Source: Streptomyces venezuelae ATCC 10712 (GTDB lineage: Bacteria > Actinomycetota > Actinomycetes > Streptomycetales > Streptomycetaceae). Taken from it: a stretch of DNA of 64,000 nucleotides. The stretch spans positions 1,426,001 to 1,490,000 of the forward strand of contig NZ_CP029197.1 of assembly GCF_008639165.1 (NCBI RefSeq), given 5' to 3'. Positions 54,015-62,131 of the stretch are shown in pieces (positions within the stretch are counted from its first letter, which is position 1; the number at the start of each line of letters is the position of its first letter). The notes under the pieces were generated by a model that was not told the DNA's origin, did no database searches, and saw only the letters and a list, made by a program, of their open reading frames with translations. The position numbers were made by a program, and so were the translations under genes.

Positions 54015-54892
54015 GCACCACTCCCGCCTCCGCTCCCTCCGCCGCCGTCCCGGTGGCCGCGCACTCGATCACGGCCCCGGCCGCGACCGCGCAGCGCGAG
54101 CTCCACAGCCTCTACCGCCGGGTGCCCAACCTCGGGGACTACGGCTCGATGACCGCGATCGAGGAGCGGTGGATCCTGCCCAAGGCGCGGGCGTACGAGG
54201 CCTCCGCGCCCCGCTTCGGCTCGGCCGGCGACCTGCTCCAGGCGCTCAAGGAGTTCCTCGCCGAGGAGGAGGCCGCGCTGCCGGAGAGCGCGGTCTTCCT
54301 CGCCGAGCACGCGACGCTCGACCAGTTCAAGGTCGTGGTGCGGCAGTTCGCCCTCGACGGTCTCACCGAGTCGGAGTCGCTGCTCCCGGTGGTCCCCCGG
54401 CTGCCGTACCGCTCGGCGATGGCGGTCTTCCGCGTCCTCATCGACGAACTCGGCTGCGGCAACGAGGAGAAGGCGCACTCCCAGCTCTACCGCGACCTGC
54501 TCACCGAACTCGGGATGAGCCTCCGGCTCGACGACTACCTCGACGAGACGGCCCCGGAGTGCTTCGCCTACGTCAACATGTTCCACTGGCTGGCCAGCCG
54601 GGCACCCTCGCCCCAGTACTTCCTGGGCGCGTACGCCTACTTCGAGACCAGCGTGCTGTACGCCTTCCAGAGCTTCGCGCGCGCGGCGCGGCGGCTCGGC
54701 ATCGTCCACGACGCGTACTACACCGAGCACCTCTACATCGACGAGTACCACAGCAGTCACATGCGTACGGCGATCCGCGCCCTGGAGGAGCCGGACCTGG
54801 CGAAGATCTGGGCGGGCGTGCGGCTGGCCTCCGACATCGTCGGTACGGCCACCGAGACGGCCGTCGCGCGGGCGCGGGAGACCGTCTCATGA
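54011..54892 (+). CDS. rohS: Heme-oxygenase-like diiron N-oxygenase, RohS type
   Basis: A 293-residue helical HDO-family protein. Candidate iron ligands are Glu146/153 and His156 (N-E-E-K-A-H), Glu212 (Y-F-E-T-S), and the H-x3-D-x2-H set His240, Asp244 and His247 (T-E-H-L-Y-I-D-E-Y-H). This matches the 3-His/3-carboxylate pattern of CADD and SznF. The azomycin enzyme RohS oxidises the amino group of 2-aminoimidazole to nitro, giving azomycin. Overlaps on both sides (ATGA) make strict co-expression likely. Confidence 0.83.
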   Translation: MSTTPASAPSAAVPVAAHSITAPAATAQRELHSLYRRVPNLGDYGSMTAIEERWILPKARAYEASAPRFGSAGDLLQALKEFLAEEEAALPESAVFLAEHATLDQFKVVVRQFALDGLTESESLLPVVPRLPYRSAMAVFRVLIDELGCGNEEKAHSQLYRDLLTELGMSLRLDDYLDETAPECFAYVNMFHWLASRAPSPQYFLGAYAYFETSVLYAFQSFARAARRLGIVHDAYYTEHLYIDEYHSSHMRTAIRALEEPDLAKIWAGVRLASDIVGTATETAVARARETVS

Positions 54893-55254
54893 CGGCCGTC
54901 CCCGCCGGCCGGCGCAGGGTCTCCGACGCGCCCGCCGTCCGCCAGGTGACCGAGGACCTGGTCCTGGTCGAGGTCGGCGGCCGCAAGGTCCTCGCGGCCG
55001 CCGTCTGCCCGCACCGCGGCGGCCGGCTGAAGTACGGCAGGGTCGACGGGGACAGGCTGCGGATCACCTGTCCCCTGCACCACACGACCTTCGACCTGAC
55101 CAGCGGGGAGCGCCTGTCGGGCGCGGCCTGCGCGGACATCCGCGTGGTCGACGTCCTGCCGGGTGACCTCTCCGTACCGGAACAGCGCGACCCGGCGCAC
55201 GACGGCAGCGTCGCGCCGGCCCCGGGCACCACCCCCGCCGGGGGCGCCTCATGA
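54889..55254 (+). CDS. Rieske [2Fe-2S] ferredoxin
   Basis: A 121-residue protein. The Rieske ligands are Cys40-Pro-His42 (V-C-P-H-R-G-G) and Cys61-Pro-Leu-His64 (C-P-L-H-H). It lacks a dioxygenase domain, so it should be an electron carrier. In this operon it would pass electrons to the diiron N-oxygenase. A gene of this kind may correspond to rohT in described clusters, but I am not sure of that name. It is coupled on both sides through ATGA. Confidence 0.85.
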   Translation: MTAVPAGRRRVSDAPAVRQVTEDLVLVEVGGRKVLAAAVCPHRGGRLKYGRVDGDRLRITCPLHHTTFDLTSGERLSGAACADIRVVDVLPGDLSVPEQRDPAHDGSVAPAPGTTPAGGAS

Positions 55255-56702
55255 CCACCACACCGACCGGGGCGGCGTCCACCGTGACGCCGCCCCGTGC
55301 GGCGGTCGACCACGACGGCATCGCGCCGGTCCCCGAGGGCGAACGCACCTCGCGGCCGGGCGACTTCGGCTGGATCTGGCCTTCCGCACAGTTCTCCTTC
55401 GGCACCGTCGTCCTCGGCGCGCTGCCCGTGGTCTTCGGCCTCGGCTGGTGGGCCTCGGCGAGCGCGATCGCCGTGGGCGTCGCCGTCGGCACGGCGCTGC
55501 TCGCGCCGCTGGCCCGTTTCGGCGTCCGGACCGGCACCAACGACCCGGTGGCGAGCGGCGCGCACTTCGGCGTCCGGGGCAGGGTCGTCGGCAACACCAT
55601 CACGGTGGTGACCGCGCTCGGCTTCTTCGCCATCGCCGTCTGGACCGGCGGCACCGCCGTCATGGTCGCCGGGCACCGGCTGCTCGCCACGCCGACCGGC
55701 CCCGGCGCGCTGACCGCCGCGATGTTCGTGACGGCGGCGGCCGTCGCGCTGGTCGCCGTCCGCGGCCACGAGACCCTCGTCCGTACGTACAAGGTGACCG
55801 CGGTGACCGGCGGCGCGGTCCTCCTCGGCACCGTGCTGGTGCTCGCCCCGGACTTCGACCCGGGGTACGCCGGCGGGCCCCTCGCCCTCGACGGCGCCCT
55901 GCACACCTGGCTGCTCGCGGCGACCGCCTCCGCCACGGTGCCGCTGTCGTACGCCACCTTCCAGGGCGACTACACCCGCTTCATGCCCGCCTCCACCCCC
56001 ACCGGCCGGGTCGTCCGGGCCAGCGGGATCTCCATGTTCCTCAGCAGTCTCGCCGCGCTGCTCACCGGCGCGTACGTGACGACCCTCTTCCCCGTCCCCG
56101 ACGAGCCGTGGCTCCAGGGCCTGACGGACGCGGTGCCCGGCTGGTTCGCGGTCGCCGTCGTGGTCTTCGGCTTCGCGGGCACCCTGCCGCAGGCCGGACT
56201 CTGTCTGTACGCGGCCGGGCTCTCCGCCAACTCCGTGTTCTGGCGCTCCTCGCGGGCCGCCGTCACCACGGTGGTCGCGCTGCTCGCGGCGGCCGTGCTG
56301 TACCTCGGCGCGGTGGTGTACGACGCCATGGACGCGATGTCCGCGTTCGTGACGCTGCTGCTCACGGTCGTCGCCCCCTGGGCGGCCGTGCTCTTCGTCG
56401 GGTACGTGCTCCACCGGGGCAGGTACGACGCGGAGGCACTGCGCTCCTTCACCACGGGCGGGGGCGGCCGGTACTGGTACACGGGCGGGGTGAACGCGCG
56501 GGCCGCCACGGCCTTCGCGGCCGGCTCGGCCGTCGGCGTCCTGTGGGTCAACAATCCCCTCTACACCGGCCCGTTGACCGACCTGACCGGCGGTGTCGAC
56601 CTGAGCCTGCCGGCCTCCTTCGTGGTCGCCGCCGTGCTGTACGGGGCGCTCTGCAGGATCTGGCCGGAACCGCTGCCGGCGCCGTCGCGAAGGCCGAGGT
56701 GA
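55251..56702 (+). CDS. NCS1 (cytosine/purine) permease
   Basis: A 483-residue transporter with about 12 helices. It has R-T-G-T-N-D-P-V-A-S and the family's G-D-Y-T-R-F-M after helix 6. NCS1 proteins move cytosine, purines, hydantoin or allantoin with protons or sodium. In an azomycin operon it may carry 2-aminoimidazole, 2-nitroimidazole or a related heterocycle. Direction and cargo are inferred. Start and stop overlap or abut the neighbours. Confidence 0.85.
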   Translation: MTTTPTGAASTVTPPRAAVDHDGIAPVPEGERTSRPGDFGWIWPSAQFSFGTVVLGALPVVFGLGWWASASAIAVGVAVGTALLAPLARFGVRTGTNDPVASGAHFGVRGRVVGNTITVVTALGFFAIAVWTGGTAVMVAGHRLLATPTGPGALTAAMFVTAAAVALVAVRGHETLVRTYKVTAVTGGAVLLGTVLVLAPDFDPGYAGGPLALDGALHTWLLAATASATVPLSYATFQGDYTRFMPASTPTGRVVRASGISMFLSSLAALLTGAYVTTLFPVPDEPWLQGLTDAVPGWFAVAVVVFGFAGTLPQAGLCLYAAGLSANSVFWRSSRAAVTTVVALLAAAVLYLGAVVYDAMDAMSAFVTLLLTVVAPWAAVLFVGYVLHRGRYDAEALRSFTTGGGGRYWYTGGVNARAATAFAAGSAVGVLWVNNPLYTGPLTDLTGGVDLSLPASFVVAAVLYGALCRIWPEPLPAPSRRPR

Positions 56703-56705
56703 CGC

Positions 56706-57671
56706 ATGTCCACCACAGTTCCGCCCCCGGCCCCCGGCGCGGTGCGGCTCACGGTCCGCTCGGTCGTCCGGGAGGCCGAGGGCGTCCTCGGTCTCCTGCT
56801 CGCCGATCCCACCGGCGCCGAGCTGGCCCCGTGGGAACCCGGCGCCCATCTGGAGGTCACCCTGCCGTCCGGGGCGGTCCGGCACTACTCGCTCTGCGGC
56901 GACCCGGCGGACCGCGGCACCTACCGGCTCGGGGTGCTGCGGGAGCCGGCCGGCCGGGGCGGTTCGGAGGAGGTCCACACCGCCGTCCGGGAGGGTACGG
57001 TCCTCGGCGTGCGGGGCCCGGTCAACCGCTTCCCCCTGGTGCCCGCCGAGCGGTACCTGTTCATCGCGGGAGGCATCGGCATCACCCCGCTCCTGCCGAT
57101 GCTCCGCTCTCTCCCGCCGGGTTCGTGGTCGCTGCTGTACGGCGGCCGGAGCCTCGCGTCGATGGCGTACCGGGCGGAGCTCGCCGGGCTTCCCGGGGTG
57201 ACGCTCGTCCCCCAGGACACGGCGGGAATGCCCGATCTGGACGCCGTCCTGGCCCCGCTGCCCGCGGACACGGCCGTCTACTGCTGCGGCCCGGAGGGGC
57301 TCCTCCGGGCGGTGGAGGAACGGTGGCCGGGCCCGCTGCACACGGAGCGGTTCGGCGCGGCTCCGGCGTCCGCCCCGGTCGCGGCGGAGCCCCCGGCGGA
57401 GGACGGCGGCTTCGAGGTGGAGCTGCGCCGCACCGGCCGGACCCTGCGCGTGGAGCCCGGCCGGACCTTGCTCGACGCCGTACGGGAGGCCGTGCCGGGC
57501 GTCCCGTACTCCTGCGAGGAGGGCTGGTGCGGCACCTGTGAGACCAAGGTGGTGGCGGGCACGCCCGAGCACCACGACTCCGTCCTCGGCGAGGACGAGA
57601 AGGCCTCGGGGGCGACCATGATGATCTGCGTGGGCCGCTCGCGCGGGCCCCGGCTCGTCCTGGACCTGTGA
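56706..57671 (+). CDS. PDR/VanB-type flavin reductase with C-terminal [2Fe-2S]
   Basis: A 321-residue phthalate-dioxygenase-reductase-type protein. Flavin motif R-H-Y-S-L-C-G-D-P, NAD motif G-G-I-G-I-T-P-L-L-P-M, and C-terminal plant-type [2Fe-2S] ligands C-E-E-G-W-C-G-T-C with a last Cys in I-C-V-G-R. It moves electrons from NAD(P)H to the [2Fe-2S] cluster. It most plausibly feeds the Rieske protein or the diiron enzyme. It is the last gene of the operon, 4 bp after the permease stop. Confidence 0.85.
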   Translation: MSTTVPPPAPGAVRLTVRSVVREAEGVLGLLLADPTGAELAPWEPGAHLEVTLPSGAVRHYSLCGDPADRGTYRLGVLREPAGRGGSEEVHTAVREGTVLGVRGPVNRFPLVPAERYLFIAGGIGITPLLPMLRSLPPGSWSLLYGGRSLASMAYRAELAGLPGVTLVPQDTAGMPDLDAVLAPLPADTAVYCCGPEGLLRAVEERWPGPLHTERFGAAPASAPVAAEPPAEDGGFEVELRRTGRTLRVEPGRTLLDAVREAVPGVPYSCEEGWCGTCETKVVAGTPEHHDSVLGEDEKASGATMMICVGRSRGPRLVLDL

Positions 57672-57673
57672 CG

Positions 57674-57716
57674 CGCGGAAGCCCGTACCGGCGTGGGGCC
57701 GGTACGGGCTTCCGCG
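57674..57716 (+). terminator. Strong terminator closing the azomycin-type operon
   Basis: Perfect 19-bp arms (57674-57692 and 57698-57716, loop GTGGG) begin 2 bp after the reductase stop. Together with the terminator at 51273-51328 it bounds a single transcription unit. Confidence 0.9.
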
Positions 57717-57773
57717 TTCGCTCGGTCCGGGTGGTCACCGGGTCAAGTGGTCACCGTTTCGGGGGTCACCGGG

Positions 57774-58862
57774 TCAGGGGAAGACCACCAGGGCCCGGCC
57801 GCCCTTGCCCGCGAGCATGTTGTCGAAGGCGCCGGGGATGCCGTCCAGGGTGATCCGCTCGGTGACGAGGGCGCCGAGGTCGAAGCGGCCGGCCCGGATG
57901 TGCTCGGCGAGGACCGGCAGGTCCACGGCCGGGTCGGAGTTGCCGTAGACACAGCCCGCGAGGGTGCGGCCCCAGTGGAAGATCTCCAGGGCGTTGAAGG
58001 TGACCTGCTGGTCCTTGCCGCCGATACCGACGACCGTGGTGCGGCCGCCGCGCCGGGTGGAGTCCCAGGCGGTACGGATGGTGACCGCGCGGCCGACGCA
58101 TTCGACGGCCACGTCGACGCCCTGGCCCCCCGTCAGCTTCCGGATCTCCCGCGCCGTGGTGTCGGAGGCGACGACGTACTCCGTCGCCCCGGCCGCGCGC
58201 GCCAGCTCCTCCTTCTCCGGCGACACGTCCACGGCGACGATCGTGGACGCCCCCGCGATCCGGGCCGCCTGGAGGGTGGCGAGGCCCACGCCGCCGACGC
58301 CGAACACCGCGACGCTCTCGCCCTCCCGGACCCGGGCGGAGTGGTGGACGGCGCCCCAGCCGGTGAGGACCGCGCAGCCGAGCAGGGCGGCGTCGGTGAG
58401 CGGCACGCCCTCCGGCGCCGGGAGGACGCAGCCCGCGGCGACGACGGTCTCCTCGGCGAACGCGGCGACGTTGAGGCCGGGGTGGAGTTCCCTGCCGTCC
58501 TCCGTGCGGGCGTGGACGTTCGCGGCGCCGGTGAGCGCGTCGGCGCAGAGCCAGACCTCCCCGAGCGAACAGGGGTGGCAGGCGCCGCAGGAGGGCGCCC
58601 AGTTGAGGACGACCCCGTCGCCGGGGGCGACGTGGGTGACGCCCTCGCCCACGGAGACGACGGTGCCCGCGCCCTCGTGGCCGAGGACGGCGGGGACCGG
58701 GACGCGCATGGTGCCGTTGGAGAGGGAGAGGTCGGAGTGGCAGACGCCCGCGGCGGCGAGCCGCACCCGGACCTGGCCGGGGCCGGGCTCGGGCAGCTCG
58801 ATGCCGGTGATCTCCAGCGGCGAGCCGACGGCGGGCAGGACGGCGGCACGGATCAGGCTCAC
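57774..58862 (-). CDS. Zinc-dependent alcohol dehydrogenase
   Basis: A 362-residue MDR enzyme. The catalytic-zinc segment is G-V-C-H-S-D-L, then G-H-E-G-A-G, the structural-zinc cluster C-G-A-C-H-P-C to L-C-A, and cofactor loop G-V-G-G-V-G. The sequence is like NDMA-dependent or benzyl-alcohol-type dehydrogenases of actinobacteria. It lies 40 bp after an aldehyde dehydrogenase gene on the same strand, so the two probably oxidise an alcohol to an acid. The start is GTG at 58862. Confidence 0.88.
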   Translation of the reverse strand: MSLIRAAVLPAVGSPLEITGIELPEPGPGQVRVRLAAAGVCHSDLSLSNGTMRVPVPAVLGHEGAGTVVSVGEGVTHVAPGDGVVLNWAPSCGACHPCSLGEVWLCADALTGAANVHARTEDGRELHPGLNVAAFAEETVVAAGCVLPAPEGVPLTDAALLGCAVLTGWGAVHHSARVREGESVAVFGVGGVGLATLQAARIAGASTIVAVDVSPEKEELARAAGATEYVVASDTTAREIRKLTGGQGVDVAVECVGRAVTIRTAWDSTRRGGRTTVVGIGGKDQQVTFNALEIFHWGRTLAGCVYGNSDPAVDLPVLAEHIRAGRFDLGALVTERITLDGIPGAFDNMLAGKGGRALVVFP

Positions 58863-58902
58863 GTGCGGTGCTCCTCGGGAGTCGGGGGGACGGCTCGGAC
58901 GG

Positions 58903-60294
58903 TCAGAACTGGAGGGACTTGGTCTGGAGGTACTCGGTGAGGCCGTGCGTCCCGAGCTCCCGGCCCACCCCGGACTGCTTGTAACCGCCGAACGGGGCCA
59001 GCGGGTTGAACCGGCCGCCGTTGATGTCGACCTGGCCCGCCTCCATGCGGCGGGCGAAGGCGACGGCCTCCTCGGGGTCGCCCCAGACCGCTCCGGCGAG
59101 GCCGTACACGGTGCCGTTGGCGATGGCGAGGGCGTCCTCCTCGTCCTCGTACCGCAGCAGCGAGACGACCGGCCCGAAGATCTCCTCCTGCGCGATGGTC
59201 ATCTCCGGGGTGACGTCGGCGAAGACGGTCGGGGAGACGTAGTAGCCGGTCTCCAGCGGGGCCTCGGGGCCGCCGGCGACGAGCCGGGCGCCCTCCTCGA
59301 CGCCCTTCTCGATGTAGCCGCGGACGCGCTCCCGCTGCTTGGCGTTGACCAGCGGGCCGAGCCGCTCGCCGGGGACGTACTTGGCGACGGCCTCGGCGGC
59401 GAGCGCCACCGCCTCCTCGTACCGGTCGGCGGGGATCAGCATCCGGGTCCAGGCGCTGCACTTCTGGCCGGAGTTGGACATCACGTTGGCGACGCCGACG
59501 GAGACGGCCTGGGCGAGGTCGGCGCTCGGCAGGATCACGTTGGCGGACTTGCCGCCGAGTTCGAGGGCGACCCGCTTGACGGCGCCGCCCGCGAGGGCGC
59601 CGATGCGGCGGCCGACGGCGGTGGAGCCGGTGAAGGAGACCAGGTCCACGTCGGGGTGCTCGGCCAGGGCCTGTCCGGCGACCGGGCCGAGGCCGGTGAC
59701 CAGGTTGAACACTCCGGCCGGCAGGCCCGCCTCGTGCACGGCCTCGGCGAAGAGCTGGGCGGTGAGCGGGGTGTCCTCGGCGGGCTTGAGGACGGTCGTG
59801 CAGCCGGCCGCGAGCGCCGGGGCGATCTTGGCGACGACCTGGTGGAGCGGGAAGTTCCAGGGGGTGATCGCGGCGACGACGCCGACGGGCTCGGCGTAGA
59901 CGGTGGAGTTGCCGACCTTCTCCTCGAAGGAGTGGGTGGCGGCCAGCTCCGCGTACGTCCCCGCGACGGCGATCGGCAGTCCGGCGTGGACGGCGGCGGC
60001 GAGCTGCGGCGGCGCGCCGAGTTCGGCGGTGACGGTGGCGGCGATCTCCTCGGCGCGGGCGGCGAGCGCGTCGCGCAGGGCGGCGATCCGGGCGCCGCGC
60101 TCGGCGGGCGGGGTCGCGGCCCAGCCGGGCAGCGCGGCGCGGGCGGCGCGTACGGCCGCGTCGACGTCCTCGGCGGTGCCGGCCGGGACGTGGGCGATGA
60201 CCTGCTCGTCCGCCGGGTTGATGACGGCGATCGTGTCGGGACCGGCGGCGGGGCGCCACTCCCCGCCGATGTACATCGCGTCGTGCGCCTTCAT
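58903..60294 (-). CDS. Aldehyde dehydrogenase family protein
   Basis: A 463-residue NAD(P)-dependent enzyme. It has P-W-N-F-P-L-H, the general-base Glu in L-E-L-G-G-K-S-A-N, and a catalytic Cys in S-G-Q-K-C-S-A. C-terminal P-F-G-G-Y-K-Q-S-G is also standard. It is the first gene of a unit with the alcohol dehydrogenase. A palindrome lies 38 bp before its ATG. The substrate is unknown. Confidence 0.9.
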   Translation of the reverse strand: MKAHDAMYIGGEWRPAAGPDTIAVINPADEQVIAHVPAGTAEDVDAAVRAARAALPGWAATPPAERGARIAALRDALAARAEEIAATVTAELGAPPQLAAAVHAGLPIAVAGTYAELAATHSFEEKVGNSTVYAEPVGVVAAITPWNFPLHQVVAKIAPALAAGCTTVLKPAEDTPLTAQLFAEAVHEAGLPAGVFNLVTGLGPVAGQALAEHPDVDLVSFTGSTAVGRRIGALAGGAVKRVALELGGKSANVILPSADLAQAVSVGVANVMSNSGQKCSAWTRMLIPADRYEEAVALAAEAVAKYVPGERLGPLVNAKQRERVRGYIEKGVEEGARLVAGGPEAPLETGYYVSPTVFADVTPEMTIAQEEIFGPVVSLLRYEDEEDALAIANGTVYGLAGAVWGDPEEAVAFARRMEAGQVDINGGRFNPLAPFGGYKQSGVGRELGTHGLTEYLQTKSLQF

Positions 60295-60619
60295 CCGCTG
60301 TCTCCTCACACTGCCGACCGGTTCGGCACCCAAACTAGCGCTGATAGTTTTTGGGCGCCAGAGCCTTCGGACGTGCCCCGGGTCTCACTGCCGCACCACG
60401 CGGCGGACCACCGGACGCACACCGCGGGCCCCGTCGATCGTGCCTCCCCCCGTCCGCCCTGTCCACGGGCACCCCGGACAGCCGTCCGCCCCCGGAACTG
60501 GCCGAACTCTCCTTGCCTTCCGGCGGTCGGCCGGTGAAACGCCGGACCGGCGGGCCCGCGCCGGGTGGCGTGGACCCGCCGGATCGGGACCGTCGGCGGA
60601 CGCGGCTGGGGTCCGCCGC
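60295..60619. other. Intergenic region (325 bp) with one palindrome and a weak hairpin
   Basis: This stretch holds the palindrome AAACTA-gcgctga-TAGTTT (60332-60350), a candidate operator of the aldehyde dehydrogenase gene. A CGGCGGAC/GTCCGCCG hairpin (60594-60618) just beyond the sortase stop may terminate the sortase transcript. No gene is supported in between. Confidence 0.6.
60332..60350. promoter_or_regulatory. Palindrome upstream of aldehyde dehydrogenase
   Basis: AAACTA-GCGCTGA-TAGTTT (arms 60332-60337 and 60345-60350) lies 38 bp upstream of the ATG. Its left half resembles the AAACTAGC element in the promoter region near 44418-44437. Confidence 0.5.
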
Positions 60620-61390
60620 TCAGATCTTCTGGGCGATGTCGGTGAGGTGGGCGAAGACGACGATGTTCGCCTCGTACCCCGTCTTGCGGTCGAAGGCCCC
60701 GCCGCAGGTGAGCAGCCGCAGTTCGGGCCGCCCTGTGGAGCCGTACACCTCCTTGTCGGGGAAGTCGGTCTTGGCGTACGTACGGACGCGGTCGACCGTG
60801 AAGACGGCGACCCGGCCGTCGGCGCGGGCCACCCGCACGGTGTTGCCGGGGCTGAGCGAGTCGAGGTTGAGGAAGACGGCGGGCCCGGAACGGGTGTCGC
60901 GGTGGCCGACGACGACGGCCGTCCCCCGCTCGCCGGGCGTGGCGCCCTTGGCGTACCAGCCGACGACCCGGGGGTCGTCGACGGGCGGCGTGGCGAGCCG
61001 CCCCTCGGCGTCGAGACCGAGCCTGGTCACGGGGGCCTCGATGGTGATGGCCGGCACGGCGACGGCGGTCGGCACGGAACGGGCCAGCGGGGCGGGGGGC
61101 GGCGAAGGCCGGGGCGGCGGCACGGGCTTGGGCCGCGCCCGGGGCTTCGCCTTGTGGTCGAGAGCGGCGGGGGCGCCGGCCGCGGCTCCGGCCGGCGCCC
61201 CGGCCGCCGCGACCGGTCCGGCGCCGCCGGAGGCGACCGGACCGGCGGCGGGCGGCGCGTCGGCGGCGTCCTCGTCCCCCGCCCACCAGACGCCGCCGGT
61301 CACCAGGACCACGGTGACGGTCACGGTCCTGGCGAGCCGGAGCAGGCGCCGCCGTCGGCGCGTGAGGCGGGCCGACCTACGCGGCGCCAT
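60620..61390 (-). CDS. Class F sortase
   Basis: A 256-residue protein. A basic N-terminus is followed by one membrane helix (V-T-V-T-V-V-L-V-T-G-G-V) and a Pro-rich linker, then the sortase domain. The catalytic His is in V-V-G-H-R-D-T, the catalytic Cys in L-L-T-C-G-G, and an Arg in the R-K-T-G-Y-E region. Class F sortases are extracytoplasmic transpeptidases of actinobacteria. The gene overlaps the preceding surface-protein gene by 14 bp, so that protein is the candidate substrate. Confidence 0.85.
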   Translation of the reverse strand: MAPRRSARLTRRRRRLLRLARTVTVTVVLVTGGVWWAGDEDAADAPPAAGPVASGGAGPVAAAGAPAGAAAGAPAALDHKAKPRARPKPVPPPRPSPPPAPLARSVPTAVAVPAITIEAPVTRLGLDAEGRLATPPVDDPRVVGWYAKGATPGERGTAVVVGHRDTRSGPAVFLNLDSLSPGNTVRVARADGRVAVFTVDRVRTYAKTDFPDKEVYGSTGRPELRLLTCGGAFDRKTGYEANIVVFAHLTDIAQKI

Positions 61391-62012
61391 TGTCGCGGCG
61401 GCGCGAGCGGCGGATCAGGACCAGTCCGGCCGTACCGGCGAGACCGGCGGCGACGGCCGCCCCGACGCCGAAGGCGGAGGAGTCCTCGGCGGCCAGCTCC
61501 GCGCTGCCGCCGCCGCCGGCGCCGACCGGGCCGTGCGGGGGCTTGCCGGGACCGTGGCCGCCGGTGGTGGGCGGGTTGGTCGGGTTGGTGATGACGTCAC
61601 CCGGGCACTCGACCTTGAAGACCTTCTGCTTGCCGGCCCCGTTCTCGCCCTCGAAGGTCCAGACGAGCTTGTACTGGCCACTGGGCAGCGACAGCGGGCC
61701 GGTGTGGCCCTTCCCGGTGCCGCCCAGGGTGATGTGCCCGCTGAGCGAGGGGTCGTCGGCCTTCGGTGGCTGGGGGGTGATCTCCCAGTCGACTTCCTGG
61801 AGCGAGTCGAAGTTGAAGGCCGCCAGGTAGAACTTGCAGACCTTCGGTTCGTTGCTCTGATCGTCGAAGGGCGTGCCGACCTTGTGGATCTTCACGTCAC
61901 CGTTGTCGCCCGGGGCGGCGAAGGCGGCGGGCGCGCCCGCGAGGGCGAGGCCGCCGAACGCGAGGGCCGCGGCTGCGGTGGCGGCGAGGGGGCGGGCGGT
62001 TCGAGCGGTCAT
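61377..62012 (-). CDS. Secreted surface protein encoded with the class F sortase
   Basis: A 211-residue protein. A signal peptide (A-A-A-A-A-L-A-F-G-G-L-A-L-A-G-A-P-A) is followed by a beta-rich domain (V-K-I-H-K-V-G and V-C-K-F-Y-L) and a Pro/Gly linker. The C-terminus has L-A-A-E-D, a hydrophobic helix and R-R-S-R-R-R-D. This layout is a sorting signal, but L-A-A-E-D replaces LPxTG or LAxTG. It overlaps the sortase gene by 14 bp. The function of the surface domain is unknown. Confidence 0.8.
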   Translation of the reverse strand: MTARTARPLAATAAAALAFGGLALAGAPAAFAAPGDNGDVKIHKVGTPFDDQSNEPKVCKFYLAAFNFDSLQEVDWEITPQPPKADDPSLSGHITLGGTGKGHTGPLSLPSGQYKLVWTFEGENGAGKQKVFKVECPGDVITNPTNPPTTGGHGPGKPPHGPVGAGGGGSAELAAEDSSAFGVGAAVAAGLAGTAGLVLIRRSRRRDNGAA

Positions 62013-62131
62013 GCGGGTTCCTCCGGAAGGAGTTCGTCGGACAGGTCAACCGATAATCCGACTATCCGTCACCACATGACTACGAAGGGTGGCGACATGC
62101 CCACGCCACCCCTCGAAGTCGCCCGTCCGGC

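Noticed and set aside
54573..57575. Long open frame (1000 codons) antisense to the azomycin operon
   Set aside because: It mirrors well-defined permease, Rieske and reductase genes. In very GC-rich DNA such frames arise because stop codons are rare, and its translation shows no domain.
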